DNA from: Arctopsyche grandis
Lineage: Eukaryota; Arthropoda; Insecta; Trichoptera; Hydropsychidae
Assembly (NCBI RefSeq): GCF_051622035.1
Contig: NC_135366.1
Location: 4,805,001-4,869,000, forward strand
Length of the DNA: 64,000 nucleotides
Direction of reading: 5' to 3'
Shown here: in pieces, positions 1 to 10,663 of the stretch
How the letters are laid out: the number at the start of each line of letters is the position of its first letter
Numbering within the stretch: position 1 is the stretch's first letter
Notes under the pieces: generated by a model
Told to the model about the DNA's origin: nothing
Databases searched by the model: none
The model's input: the letters and a program-made list of their open reading frames with translations, nothing else
Position numbers and translations under genes: made by a program

Positions 1-48
1 GTAAATAAATAAATAAAATATGGTTTCGTAAAATCCTTATGAAAACCC

Positions 49-421
49 GGGTTTGGTGCAAACGATCGAAAAGCGCCAGGCAGATTGAAGCACAGATTAT
101 CTGGACGGCTGCTTTAAACGCAATTCTCGACTTCACGAATGAAAAATTGCACATCAGATGACGAGTAACTTTTCAATGCAATTATTAAAATGGTAATTAT
201 GAAAATTGAGTTGGATCTTTCTGGCGAGTTTTTAATAATTTAATAAGGAAAAATTCGGAACTAAAGTATCAAAAACACAGAACGTATACAGGGTAGGTAT
301 GTCGGGACTTCGGGTAGATTTCGCTTAGTGTAAGTGCGAGCAGTGCGCACGCATAAGGTACACGTGACGTTAATCTGTGGTTCAGTCTGTCTGGCGCTTT
401 TCGATCGTTTGCACCGCATCG
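49..421. mobile_element. Non-autonomous DNA transposon, copy 1 (8-bp TSD, long TIRs)
   Basis: The left end reads GGGTTTGGTGCAAACGATCG and the right end is close to its inverse (CGATCGTTTGCACCGCATCG). The terminal inverted repeats run about 50 bp, through the CTGGCGC and AATCTGTGGTTCAG segments. The element is flanked by the exact 8-bp direct repeat GAAAACCC (41-48 and 422-429), the footprint of one insertion. A second copy lies at 6672-7049. No transposase is encoded, so this is a MITE of about 373 bp. An 8-bp duplication fits hAT, P or Merlin superfamilies, but the terminal bases do not settle which. Confidence 0.8.
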
Positions 422-443
422 GAAAACCCATATACTAAAAAGG

Positions 444-857
444 GGTCTACGTGACGAGCCAGAATGTTAAATTACAGAAAACACAAATATCGGAAGGCAA
501 AGATCGAAAATCGAAAGATCTTAAGTCGAAAGACCAAAAAAAAAGGGTGCATGGTAAACGGTATATACTCACGTACATACTCACTTAATTTGCGCGAGCA
601 GGGTACAACAGGAACAAGAGGAACAGGCTTTTCCTCCCGTATTCTGCGCGCGCACATTAATACGGGAGGAAAAGTATGTTTCTCTTGTTCCTGTTGTATC
701 CTGCTCGCGCAAATTAAGTGAGTATGTACGTGAGTATATACCGTTTACCATGCACCCTTTTTTTTTGATCTTTCGACTTAAGATCTTTCGATTTTCGATC
801 TTTGCCTTCCGATATTTGCGTTTCTGTAATTTAACATTCTGACTCGTCACGAAGACC
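444..857. repeat. 414-bp near-perfect palindrome (fold-back element)
   Basis: Two arms of about 200 bp are inverted copies of each other around a loop of about 15 nt near 648-662 that is rich in GCGC. The outer ends match as GGTCTACGTGACGAG (444-458) and its near-inverse ending at 857. Because the arms mirror each other, the two strands carry nearly the same short open frame (464-721 + and 581-850 -), which is an artefact of the symmetry. The arms contain the same sequence blocks as the repeat cluster at 41.9-43.0 kb, so the palindrome probably arose by inverted duplication of one such element. Confidence 0.85.
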
Positions 858-1209
858 GACTAAAAAGCATCATAAAAAACGAAGACAGCAAGTGGGGGCT
901 TCAAATTTCAAATGCACCTGAGGCCCCCCATTTACTTGGTCTGCCACTGCTTATAATCAATAACAAACATCATATAACAGATTTTTTAAATCAAATTCAG
1001 GTATTATCAAAAGCATGCTCGCATTTTAAGTGTGAACACTCTCTTACAAATATATAGTAGCAATACTTCACACACTTTATCGATTGAATCTTTAAACGCA
1101 ATAACTCAAGTAAATCATTGAAATGTTACAATATGATATTTTTATTTGTATATTTAGGATAATCTGATGGATATAAGGTGTAAGTGAAGAGAAATAATTA
1201 AAAAAAATA
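858..1209. other. AT-rich stretch without a gene
   Basis: No open frame, splice-consistent exon or repeat end was recognised between the palindrome and the CpG-rich patch. Confidence 0.5.
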
Positions 1210-1560
1210 AAATGCAGACTAGTTTTGGGTGTGTTCACAAACGCTCACGTTTCGACCGCGCGTTTTCTCGAGCGTGTGTTGGCAGCGCGCGAGACAGGCG
1301 GCGTCCCGGTGTACGCGCCTTCGCCCCCCGCGCCCCCATCGCCCCCAACCACCGCAACACGACGACATGAGGTAAGACGACACCCCAATCAGGGACTGCG
1401 CCCCTCGAAAACCCACCCCTAACGACACCCCTTCTCGTGTCGTTTGACGTTTGACAGTTGACGAATGGAGTTGAAGGTCGCACCCACCCCGCCCCCTTTT
1501 TTACATACCTCATCAGAAAATCGCAAGTCTTCCTGGGAGTCTCAGACACTTCTCAGGGCC
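1210..1560 (+). promoter_or_regulatory. CpG-rich promoter patch with probable non-coding first exon of M-Ras
   Basis: This GC- and CpG-rich block stands out from the surrounding AT-rich DNA. A good splice donor (GAG followed by GTAAGAC) lies at 1371/1372. The M-Ras coding exon downstream is preceded by a polypyrimidine acceptor at 6104, so that gene needs an upstream untranslated exon, and this patch is the only good candidate on the plus strand. Open frames on both strands here are low-complexity by-products of GC content. The link to M-Ras is inferred. Confidence 0.4.
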
Positions 1561-1936
1561 CCCGTCAACAGAACGCGCTCTGTTGCCGACGAACTGTCAC
1601 TTCAGACTGACACACCCAACGTCATTGATCGATCAAAGTAATTATTATGAACTGACAGGATGTATTAAAACTGACAGCTATTATAATCATATATATATAT
1701 GATATGGCTTTTTTTCTAAAATATTTTAACAATTTGGATGAATCGTTTGTGCCAATTGTATCTGAGATGCAAACCCAAAAAAAAATTAATCGTCTTGGAA
1801 TCACTTTCAAAGTCTGTTTAATATTATTAGTTTATTTATTGGGTTCAAATTCAATTAATTTCATAGTTCAAATTTTAATTCATTGTTCAAATTTTTGTTT
1901 GTAGTTCAAATTTTAGTACACTTATAAAACAATTTT

Positions 1937-3300
1937 TCATCATCATCATCATTTACAGCCATTCGCCATCCACTGCTGGATGAAGGCCTCTCCAACACGC
2001 TTCCACTCGTCTCTGTTTTGCGCAACACTCATCCATCTCATTCCGCACATTTTTCTAATTTCGTTCACCCATCTTCCTTGCGGTCTTCCTTTTACTCTTT
2101 TGCCTTCTCTCGGGTACCATTCAAGCACTTCTTTTGTCCACCTTTCGTCCATCCTCCTAGCTACGTGACCCGCCCATTGCCATTTCAATCTCTTCACTCT
2201 ATCCACTATGTCCACTACCCTTGTCATGCTTCTCACCCACGTGTTCCGCTTTCTGTCTTTCCTCGTTATGCCAAGCATACAGCGTTCCATACTTCTTTGA
2301 GTGCATTGGATTTTGTTTAGCATCTTGGCGTTCAGTGTCCAGGTTTCACATCCATACGTCATCACTGGCAAAACGCATTGATCAAAGATCCTTTTCTTCA
2401 GGCAGAGTGGCATTTTTGATTTAAAAACAGCATTCATCCGTCCAAATGCACTCCATCCTAATTTCATACGTCTCTTTATCTCTTCATCTTTACTACCAGA
2501 CATGTCAATTATTTGACCTAAATATAAATAATTATTTACTACTTCTACTGGTTTACCATCTAAGGGGATGCTATCAGGCATGCAATAACTATTGAACATT
2601 AGTTTAGTCTTATCTACGTTAATTTTTAATCCTACTTTTCTACTTTCCCTGTCCAGCTGTGTTAGTCTGATGAGTAGGTAAGCTGAATCACGAGCTACTA
2701 AAACTATATCGTCTGCGAACCGAAGGTGACTCAAGAAGCGACCATTGATGCTTACTCCGGCTGTATCCCAATCCAAGTTCCTGAAAACTCCCTCAAGCAC
2801 CGCATTGAATAACTTGGGCGAGATTGTATCTCCTTGTCTTACTCCTTTTCCTATGCTAAATCTATCTGTACCTGAAAAAATTTTAACCGAAGCTGTGGCA
2901 TTCTTATATATTGCAGCTAACAGTCCCACATAGGGTTCCGGCACTCCCTGTGTTTGTAGAGCGTTAAGTACTGCATTATGACTAACTGTATCGAAGGCTT
3001 TCTCATAATCGACGAAACCAAGGCACAATGGCCGTTGATATTCGTTGGCACGCTCGATTAGTTCGCCAACTACTTGGAGGTGGTCCATTGTGCTGAAATT
3101 TGCCCTAAACCCTGCCTGCTCTATAGGTTGGTTCTCGTCGAGGATATTCTTCAGCCTTTCTGTAATAACCTTCGTGAAGAGCTTGTAGATCGCTGAAAGT
3201 AAACTAATGGGTCGGTAGTTCTTGATATCGCTTTTGTCGCCTTTTTTGTGTATTAAAATGATAGTTGCGTTATTCCATCCTTCTGGTATAGCTTGGTTAA
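1937..3300 (-). mobile_element. RTE-clade LINE, 5'-truncated, reverse transcriptase
   Basis: A single open minus-strand frame runs from about 3299 to 1949. It begins inside the reverse-transcriptase domain (a GWNNATI...HKKGD...NYRPISLL-like start), passes through FVDYEKAFDTV, GVRQGDTISP and the catalytic FADDIVL, and ends with the C-terminal CETWTL and WAGHVAR motifs usual in insect RTE-like elements. The 3' end is a short (ATG)n tail at about 1937-1955, typical of RTE. The frame has no stop over more than 440 codons, so the copy is young. The endonuclease half is missing. A second, decayed copy of the same family lies at 62665-64000. Confidence 0.9.
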
Positions 3301-4520
3301 TTTTTCATATATGTATTTAAATAAAATAAAAATTATACGAGCCATTCCGTTACGTTTATTTAAGAATTGATACAATTCGTTCATTTTTTCTGATATTTAT
3401 TCAGTTATAAAAAAGCCTGTCGACTTTTGTTATTATTTTTTTTATACATATGTATACCTATGTATTCTTTTTACATCAATTATTTTCGCATTACCTCTGT
3501 AGCATTATGGATCCCATTGTATGAATAACTACACTGAGTAAGTGAATAAGTGAGACAAAAATGTTTTTGAACTGCCTCAGTAAATCAACAATAGCTTAAG
3601 AAAAATAATATTTTTCACTTAAAATTCGCTAGATAATTAATTTTGCATATTTTAAAGCAATAAAAAATCACAGTCAATAGAAAAACGTCTGGCTATTGAT
3701 TCCAATACTCACTTTTGGCACAGCAATACTAGATTTTGAATTAAATACTGCCAAAGCCAGAAATCTGTAAATCTCGTTTAAGATATTAAACGAGAGCAAG
3801 CCAACAAATATCATTTTCATACTCCAATTCATTCCAAACAATTCCAGCTTATTGTTTCAACTGCTTAATATGAGTATCAAAAAAAAAACTTATCAAAATA
3901 CTCGGGTCAAAGCGCTTATTAATTATCATTGTTTTGAAAATATCGACTATCTGTACCTCAAGTGTTGACTTAAAGTAGACTAGTTTTTATTATTCATATA
4001 ATATTTCTTACAGACTATAATGTATTGAAAATTCTACTATAAATTAGCGTGAAAGGACATACAATTTGAAAGGTTTTCGGATTGCGCAACATTTCCAACG
4101 ATAATAATATACTTTTTGTACTTGATATGTCGTTTTAAATGATTTTCAAACTGTTTATTCAAACGTGTATTTATATTTAAAAGTCAATTACATATACATG
4201 AACCTACATATATAGAATGAGGCTTCTTCAAATTTCACAATACTATACGTTTATCCAAAGCGCTGGTTTTGGAATCATACTTAAATCCATTGCCTACGTA
4301 CATATGTATGGTTCACGTTAGTTTGCAGATTTCAAAAAAAACAATTTTAGAATACCAAGAGTATACTTTATGCATAGAGATTTGACGTGACAACCGATCG
4401 TGTCTATGAGACGCGGGGAAGAGGGGACCTGAGCGTCTAATATGTGCTCCTGATATTGAGCGCCTGAGTTGAAATGGGTGGCGTCAGCGTCAGATGCGCC
4501 TAAGCATGCGCGGGAGTGTA
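3301..4520. other. AT-rich non-coding stretch
   Basis: No gene is seen. Part of it (about 3630-3860) resembles 27590-27850, so a diverged dispersed repeat is present, but its ends could not be set. Confidence 0.4.
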
Positions 4521-4522
4521 CA

Positions 4523-4865
4523 CTTCTTCTTCTTCTTCTAATACCGAATCCATATTCGGATGTAGGCGACTACCATGGGCAGACATCTTTTATGGCCCGT
4601 GCGAATTCTTCCCTATCATGGCCAAGCCGAAATAACTTTTCCGCATGTTCCAGAGCCAAGAGAGCTTCTTTCTCCCAAGCCACCGTTTGCCTTCTATTAT
4701 TGTTTGTAGAAGGCGAGATTTGGGGCCGCGAATAATGTGGCCAAAGTATTTCATCTTACGGCGCTTCACCGTGTCAAGAAGCTCTCTTTTTATGAAGAAG
4801 CTGGAGGACTGTTTCGTTTCTTACATGCTCCTTCCACGAGTTCTTTAGAATCCTTCGGGAACACC
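4523..4865 (-). mobile_element. RTE-type LINE, 3'-terminal fragment
   Basis: Read on the minus strand, this encodes the C-terminal tail found in RTE-like insect LINEs, with SWKEHVRNE, RRKMKYFGHIIRG and GRKKLSWL blocks. It ends in a short (AAG)n tail at 4523-4540. Frames are broken and only the last 110 or so codons survive. It is a different family from 1937-3300. The plus-strand fragment at 16318-17800 belongs with this one. Confidence 0.75.
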
Positions 4866-4925
4866 ACATTTCACGTAACACGCATACACACATCCACGAA
4901 GACACACACACACATTCATTCATCT

Positions 4926-4980
4926 TTTCAACGGGTGGTTTTCCGAAGCCACCCGTTGAAATCAATGGGCACAACACTAG
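4926..4980 (+). repeat. GC hairpin followed by CTAG (possible Helitron-like end)
   Basis: A perfect 13-bp stem (TTTCAACGGGTGG with its inverse at 4949-4961) encloses a 10-nt loop. CTAG follows 15 nt downstream at 4977-4980. This layout recalls the 3' terminus of Helitrons, but no matching 5' end or second copy was found in the window. Confidence 0.3.
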
Positions 4981-4999
4981 TAACGTTATATTTTTAGTG

Positions 5000-6100
5000 T
5001 GCAGACACGGTGGTACGCGGCACGCGTTTTTTTTTTAGACAGTTTTGCACATGTAAACAAACACTAGCACGCCTGATTGATGCCAGGCCAAAATTCACCC
5101 CCTGGAGCGTTTTCGGCCATATATTTTCCTTATATTGACACACATACATAGGTTTGACAGTTATCGATAACAGTGATTCCCATATTTGAAGATATGTAGG
5201 AGAAAACTGTTGAAATAATAAGATTGTACGAATTAACAATGGCATAAAACACGCCCATTCACAGCTAGAGCCTACCTAGGCATGCCGTGCCATACGATTC
5301 TGTGTGCCTTAATTGTTTTCTCAAAGTATCGCAGACGTTAATGAAAGTCGATGCGCGCACGTACGCATTTCCGAAAATGCATCGAGCACGGCTTCGTCTA
5401 GTAATCGTTGATTTAAATCAGTCTAAATCGAATATTTTAGCTTCCACCTTCTCGTGGCCTTCACTGAACAGATTTGTGATACAAAGTTGCTTATTTTTTG
5501 CTTACATTTATAACAAAGAGGAGCTTTTTCATATTTTATGCACGATATATATAATACAACATAAAAAATATTTGTTCTAATTGGAAAATCAGTTAGTAGT
5601 GAACATTAGCACCATTGAAAGCGCAAGAGTTTCTCTTTAATGCAATTTTTATTCTTGCAACTATGAAATTTAACAGGCCAGTAATTGTACATTGGCTAAC
5701 AAACGATGTACCAGCAAAATTTATTGGATATTTACATTCTTTGAATTATTAATTAAACCATTAATTTTGTTGGCTTGGTCAGGCTCAATTTTCTCTTTGA
5801 TATTATCTAACTTTTGGCAATGATAATGTTCCAAAACTGATAAAACTCACAATAATCATAGATAAAACTCTTATTTGATTGATAATGAATTCCAATAAGT
5901 ACTCTTTTTAATCAACAATAAATACATCTTTGATATTGTACATACATATAAGTCATTTGTATTCTTAATGTCATCGATATTGACGTGTTATTATCACACG
6001 TACATATGTCGATTAGTTTCATTGGAAATACATTTTGTGGTGAATACATATGTACTGTGACATCACTTGAAAGTTGTAGCTTATTGTCGTGTGTTGATTT
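5000..6100. other. Non-coding, probable M-Ras first intron
   Basis: No protein family is recognisable in the short frames here. The stretch lies between the inferred M-Ras first exon and its coding start. Confidence 0.4.
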
Positions 6101-6173
6101 TCAGGTAATACGATTGGATATTGAAAGAAGACTGGTTAACTCGGCGGTTTGAAGCGTACTTAAAGCTTTCACG

Positions 6174-9042
6174 ATGACGCGACCGGGCCCGCCCAACGAC
6201 AATCTCCCCAAAGTCAAGCTGGTAGTAGTCGGCGACGGGGGCGTCGGAAAGAGTGCCATAACGATACAGTTCTTCCAGAAGCTGTTCGTGACCGACTACG
6301 ATCCGACAATCGAAGACAGCTACATACAACATACAGAAGTCGACGGGCAGTGGTGTGTGCTAGATGGTTCGTATTGTATTATGTATGTCTATAATGTGTG
6401 ATGTGAACCTGGTGTGTCTCAATGTTTGAATTGTTGTTGCAGTTCTGGACACTGCCGGACAGGAAGAATTTAGCGCCATGCGGGAACAGTATATGAGAAA
6501 AGGAGACGGATTTCTCTTGGTGTACTCGGTCACCGACAAACAGAGCTATGAAAACATCGGCAACTTTCACACGCAAATATTACGAGTCAAAGACAGGTAT
6601 TGTATCGAATTTGAATCTAAACTGTGGTTTATAATTATTAGATTTATAGTAATAGGGATAGATAGTTAGATGGGTTTGGTGCAAACGATCGACAAGCGCC
6701 AGATAGACTGAACCACAGATTAACTGAATGGCTGCTTTAAACGCAATTCTCGACTTCACAAATGATAGATTGCACATCAGATGACGAGTAACCTTTCGAT
6801 GTGCACAGATGCAATTATTAAAATGGTAATTATTAAAATTGAGTTGGATCTTTCTGGCGAGTTGGATCTTTAAGGCAAAATTCGGAACTAAAGTATCAGA
6901 AGCACAGAACGTATACAGGGTAGGTATGTCGGGACTTCGGGTAGATTTCGCTTAGTGTAAGTGCGAGCAGTGCGCACGCATAACGCTACACGTGTCGTTA
7001 ATCTGTGGTTCAGTCTGTCTGGCACTTGTCGATCGTTTGCACCGCATCGAGCTAGATACATCATAAGCAGCATAGATCAATGTGTAATGCTTCAATTGTG
7101 TGGTCACGGGTTCAATCCCTAGCTTTCCTACTGGTCAGACTTTGGATATGTAAGATAGCCAGCAGCATAGCTCGGTCGTTAAGCTTCTGCTTAGCGTCGT
7201 GAGGTGCCAGGTTCGATCCCAGGGCCGGGCCTCGAGTGAAAAATGAATTTTTTAGAGTATGCTGTTAGTCAGACCTGGATTTGTGACTCCAGGTTGATCG
7301 TTTCCTATCAGAGTTTGCCAATTTTCTCTGATTTCATTGTTAAACCGGTTCTCGGTAAAAATTGGCTAAAATCCTTCCTATATACAATATGTCACCTATA
7401 ATTTGTGATTGATTAATGTGCAATAAATAAGTTTGTGTACAATTTGATAGATGTCTCATTGATTTGCGAGTTTTTCATTGTCTCGTAATTCAGGGACTTA
7501 TACAATGAATAAAAAATGCTGCAATATTTGTAATTGGCCAGAAAGGCGCATTGGGGTTGCCTGTAATGCCTTCCTGGTATGTAATAAATAAAAAAATATC
7601 ACAGTTATCGTACATATCCAAGACTTGGCTATGCAATGTTTACTTGAGGTGTGCGTGCATTGCACGGCACATTTCAGGTATCAATTCCTAACGCATGTGC
7701 GCTTTATGTGTTCGTGCGTTGTTGTTTATTTTGTACTTGGTTATGTACAGTGTGGTTTTTTTCATTAGAGCAGTGATGTGCGATATTCATGAACAACCGT
7801 CTCGTTCTCCGATGAAAGGGTCTCTTAGGCTGTATTCGTTGGGGGGGGGGGTGGTGGCCTCATGTTGAGGGCTTTAAGGGTCGAATTCTTCGACCGTTAA
7901 AGCGGGCTTAGTATGCAATAGGCAGAAAAACGCACGATTGCTTTTGGTCAGAAATATGCCTGGGATATAATAAGACCGAATGCGAAATTTTGTGGTCACT
8001 GGTTGAATCCCTGGCATTGTGCCGCGGGCCTGAACTTGGATATGCAACTCCAAGGTCGATCATGTCCTATCAGGGTTTGCCAATTTATCTGATTTCATTG
8101 AAACAGTTCCAACGAATTGACAACCCTGTCCTTTTTCTCGCAAAATTTTAGTTTACAGCATCTCGGGGAGATGCCAATTTACAGGATACGTTTAAATGAA
8201 AATCAGAAAAATTGGCAAACTTTGATAGGAAACGATCGACCTAGAGTCACAAACCAAGGTCTTACCAGCAGAATCCAGTGGGATTTGAACCCGTGACAAC
8301 TCTGCTCGAAAGCATTAAATGCTAACCACTAGTCTACGCTGCTGGTTAATATTTTATTATGAAAATTAAGTCTAAAAGAAATACAGAAATGCTAAAGCTA
8401 ACCATTCTATTCACTAAAATAAAACATGAAATTGCTTAAATTTAATAAAAATAAAGCTCAAAATACAAGTCTTTTCAGTTTGCAAGATTTATTAATAGTT
8501 TCTAATAACGATATGTGGATAGTTTCATTAATAAGGAATTCTTAGTTACAATTTTGGTAAATTCAGTCAATTTTCAAAATACTTGGGACACCAATAAGTG
8601 ACTCGGATAACATTCTAACAATTTCAATGAGCCTTTCAATTCCCTATTAATAAAAATTTAAACAATTCATTTCATAACTAACCGATTTATAGGAAATTAT
8701 TCTTGTATTTTCAGGGACGTATATCCAATGTTGTTGGTAGCTAATAAAGTGGATTTAGTGCATTTGAGAAAGGTTTCCGAGGAAGCCGGTCGCGAATTGG
8801 CTCACAAGCTTGCTATTCCTTATATTGAAACGAGTGCCAAAGATCCTCCTCTGAACGTCGACGCAGCATTTCACGAGGTATATTCATAAATAATCAATTT
8901 AATACAAATGCGATTATAGCAATTATACATGTGTGCACAATTTAACTTTCAGGTCGTTAGAATTATAAGGAATCAGCCGCCGGCTGAGTTGGAGAAGAAT
9001 CGTCGCAGGCGTCGACTATCATCAAAGTGCGTTTTATTTTGA
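6174..9042 (+). CDS. MRAS: M-Ras small GTPase
   Basis: Four coding exons join in frame: 6174-6366, 6443-6596, 8715-8877 and 8953-9042, giving 199 aa. All G motifs are intact: P-loop GDGGVGKS (20-27), switch [10 protein letters not shown] (42-50), DTAGQEE (67-73, with Q71 equivalent to Ras Q61), ANKVD (125-129) and ETSAK (154-158). The diagnostic segments DNLP near the N-terminus, TIQFFQK, HTE-D-QW and [10 protein letters not shown] match vertebrate M-Ras rather than R-Ras or Ras. The C-terminus is a polybasic stretch ending in the CAAX box CVLF, which predicts prenylation and plasma-membrane location. In known systems M-Ras-GTP joins SHOC2 and PP1 to activate Raf. An acceptor at 6104 shows that a 5' UTR exon lies upstream. 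The third coding exon follows a 2.1-kb intron full of SINEs and a TIR transposon. Two overlapping AATAAA signals follow at 9308-9317. Confidence 0.95.
6672..7049. mobile_element. Non-autonomous DNA transposon, copy 2 (8-bp TSD)
   Basis: It has the same ends as 49-421 (GGGTTTGGTGCAAACGATCG at left, CCGCATCG at right) and lies inside M-Ras intron 2. The flanking 8-mers AGTTAGAT (6664-6671) and AGCTAGAT (7050-7057) differ at one base. The interior aligns with copy 1 throughout, with small indels. Confidence 0.85.
7157..7597 (+). mobile_element. tRNA-derived SINE
   Basis: The 5' end is tRNA-like, with an A-box TAGCTCGGTCG and a B-box GGTTCGATCCC. It is followed by a body with CCTATCAGAGTTTGCCAATT and a 3' end GCCTTCCTGGTAT plus an A/T tail. 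The same modules recur at 7066-7155, 7960-8346, 23860-24540, 27186-27573 (-) and 51519-51862. It is not a functional tRNA gene, because no cloverleaf closes. Confidence 0.75.
7960..8346. mobile_element. Two SINE fragments in opposite orientation
   Basis: The left piece (+) carries the SINE body with TGTCCTATCAGGGTTTGCC. The right piece (-) ends in a tRNA-like head whose B-box complement is GGGATTTGAACCCGTG. Together they form an inverted pair within M-Ras intron 2. Confidence 0.55.
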
Positions 9043-9307
9043 AGCAACTGTTGGCGCATTTTATATGATGATTCGATGTAGCGACGGTAACCTTTTTCGC
9101 CGTCGCCAATTCAAAGTTTTTTTCTCATTGACGGCTCGGTGCCAATAATATGTACGGTCAATGTTGTATGTATATTGTCTATTCGGATGCAAAGCGAATC
9201 TTATGTGTGAGATTCTCACGAGCGTTCCGACAACGGAACGTCTTACTACCTCGAATAATTTGGCATTTATATTTTAAAAGTATATACATATGTGTATAAT
9301 AATATGA

Positions 9308-9317
9308 AATAAATAAA
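9308..9317 (+). terminator. M-Ras polyadenylation signal
   Basis: Two overlapping AATAAA hexamers lie about 270 bp after the stop codon and are followed by a GT-rich stretch (TTGTGTGTGTAAT). Confidence 0.6.
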
Positions 9318-9339
9318 GTTATACGATCAAAAAGTATGG

Positions 9340-10660
9340 ATTGTGTGTGTAATGGATAATCTTACGTTGTACTTAAAGAATGTGCGTTCAAATGCGAGCA
9401 CTTTTCCTTTGTATGATCGATGCCAATATATTAATTTATACAATTAAGCTATAAGGAATTGAATGTAATTATCAAAAAACAAAAAAAAACATGCTTATTA
9501 CTTTCATTAAATTGTGTAAAACATGATAAATGGTAAATTTAAAAATATATATGTATTATGATATGATCATTTTCATATGTAACGAGTAGACAGTTTAATG
9601 AGAAAAAAAACTTTAAAGTTTTAATGTAATTTTGATTTAATTAAAACAATGCGATTCAAGTCGCAATCAAAAATGCAACGTTGATGATATTTATGTATAT
9701 AATAATAGAATTTCAAATGACAATATATATATATATGAGATTATCTGAAAAACGAGCCGACGTTAAAAAATCGGCCATTTTGTTTGTGCTAAAAATTATT
9801 AAAGAAAAAAGAATGAATGAAAATGTAGGCTTTCGTGTGTGTGTGTGAGCTGATTTTAATCATCGTCATCCAAAGAAATATTAGTTTAGTATTTATTTCC
9901 TAACGTATATAAGTTTTTAACTGTGATGCTTTTTACAATACTCTCCTAATACATAGATAAAGAAAAATATGCGCAAAACTATAAATTTTTGTACGCCCGA
10001 TATATTATATGTGTATGTATTCGTGTCATGAATGAAATACAGGTAGTTCTTAACGAAATACATATTTATTTTTATAATGTGCAATGCTTTTTACGTTTAA
10101 GCTTTCAAAGTGTGGAATAAATATATATATATAGAAAGTTGCATAAATCAATATTTATAGCTTTATTTTAGGTGTACGTATTAATCCGAGGCAATTGAGA
10201 TCTACCTGTACGCGTGAATGCAATTATACCCGTCTGAAATTATTTAGAATTAGTCAGAATTTTATCTAAAGGAGGATAAAATTGACTGACGCACAAATTG
10301 TAACCCAAGTTCAAATACTTTGAGGCTTAAATTATTTATCCAAAGATTTTTTTAAAAAAAACCTTTATTATTATTATTGTATATGTACTAAACGGACGTT
10401 TATTTTCGTAAAATGATTGGTTTAAAATATATTATACGTTACTTCAAGTGTTCACTGTTTGTCGTATATATACAATATATAATTATGTATTGACTGTATT
10501 TTACTCATATAATATTAAAAAAACAAAAACTCAAAACAAATCTGGCTTGTTATTATGCGTGTGTTAATAATTATAATACGAAACACAATTTACAATTACA
10601 TATATTATACATATTACATTATAAATATAACAAACTATTTACAAGAGTATTTAATATTAC
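9340..10660. other. AT-rich intergenic space between convergent M-Ras and RTCA
   Basis: No coding potential is seen. The stretch holds (TA)n and (TG)n runs and probably parts of both 3' UTRs. Confidence 0.45.
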
Positions 10661-10663
10661 ATT

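Noticed and set aside
464-850. Two similar 85- and 89-codon frames on opposite strands
   Set aside because: They are the same sequence read from the two arms of a palindrome, with no conserved domain.
1219-1549. Open frames of 65-104 codons on both strands in the first CpG patch
   Set aside because: They overlap on opposite strands, are rich in Pro/Arg/Ala, and show no family similarity. They are by-products of GC content.
5287-5580. 97-codon plus-strand frame
   Set aside because: No recognisable motif, ends in AT-rich low-complexity sequence, and lies in the probable M-Ras intron.
7150-7215. Possible tRNA gene (A- and B-box-like motifs)
   Set aside because: The stems do not close into a cloverleaf, and the same head occurs in several dispersed copies with a SINE body. 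It is a SINE head.
6174-9042. Assignment of the first GTPase to Ras64B/R-Ras2
   Set aside because: The [17 protein letters not shown] and HTE-D-QW segments fit M-Ras and not R-Ras2 or Drosophila Ras64B.
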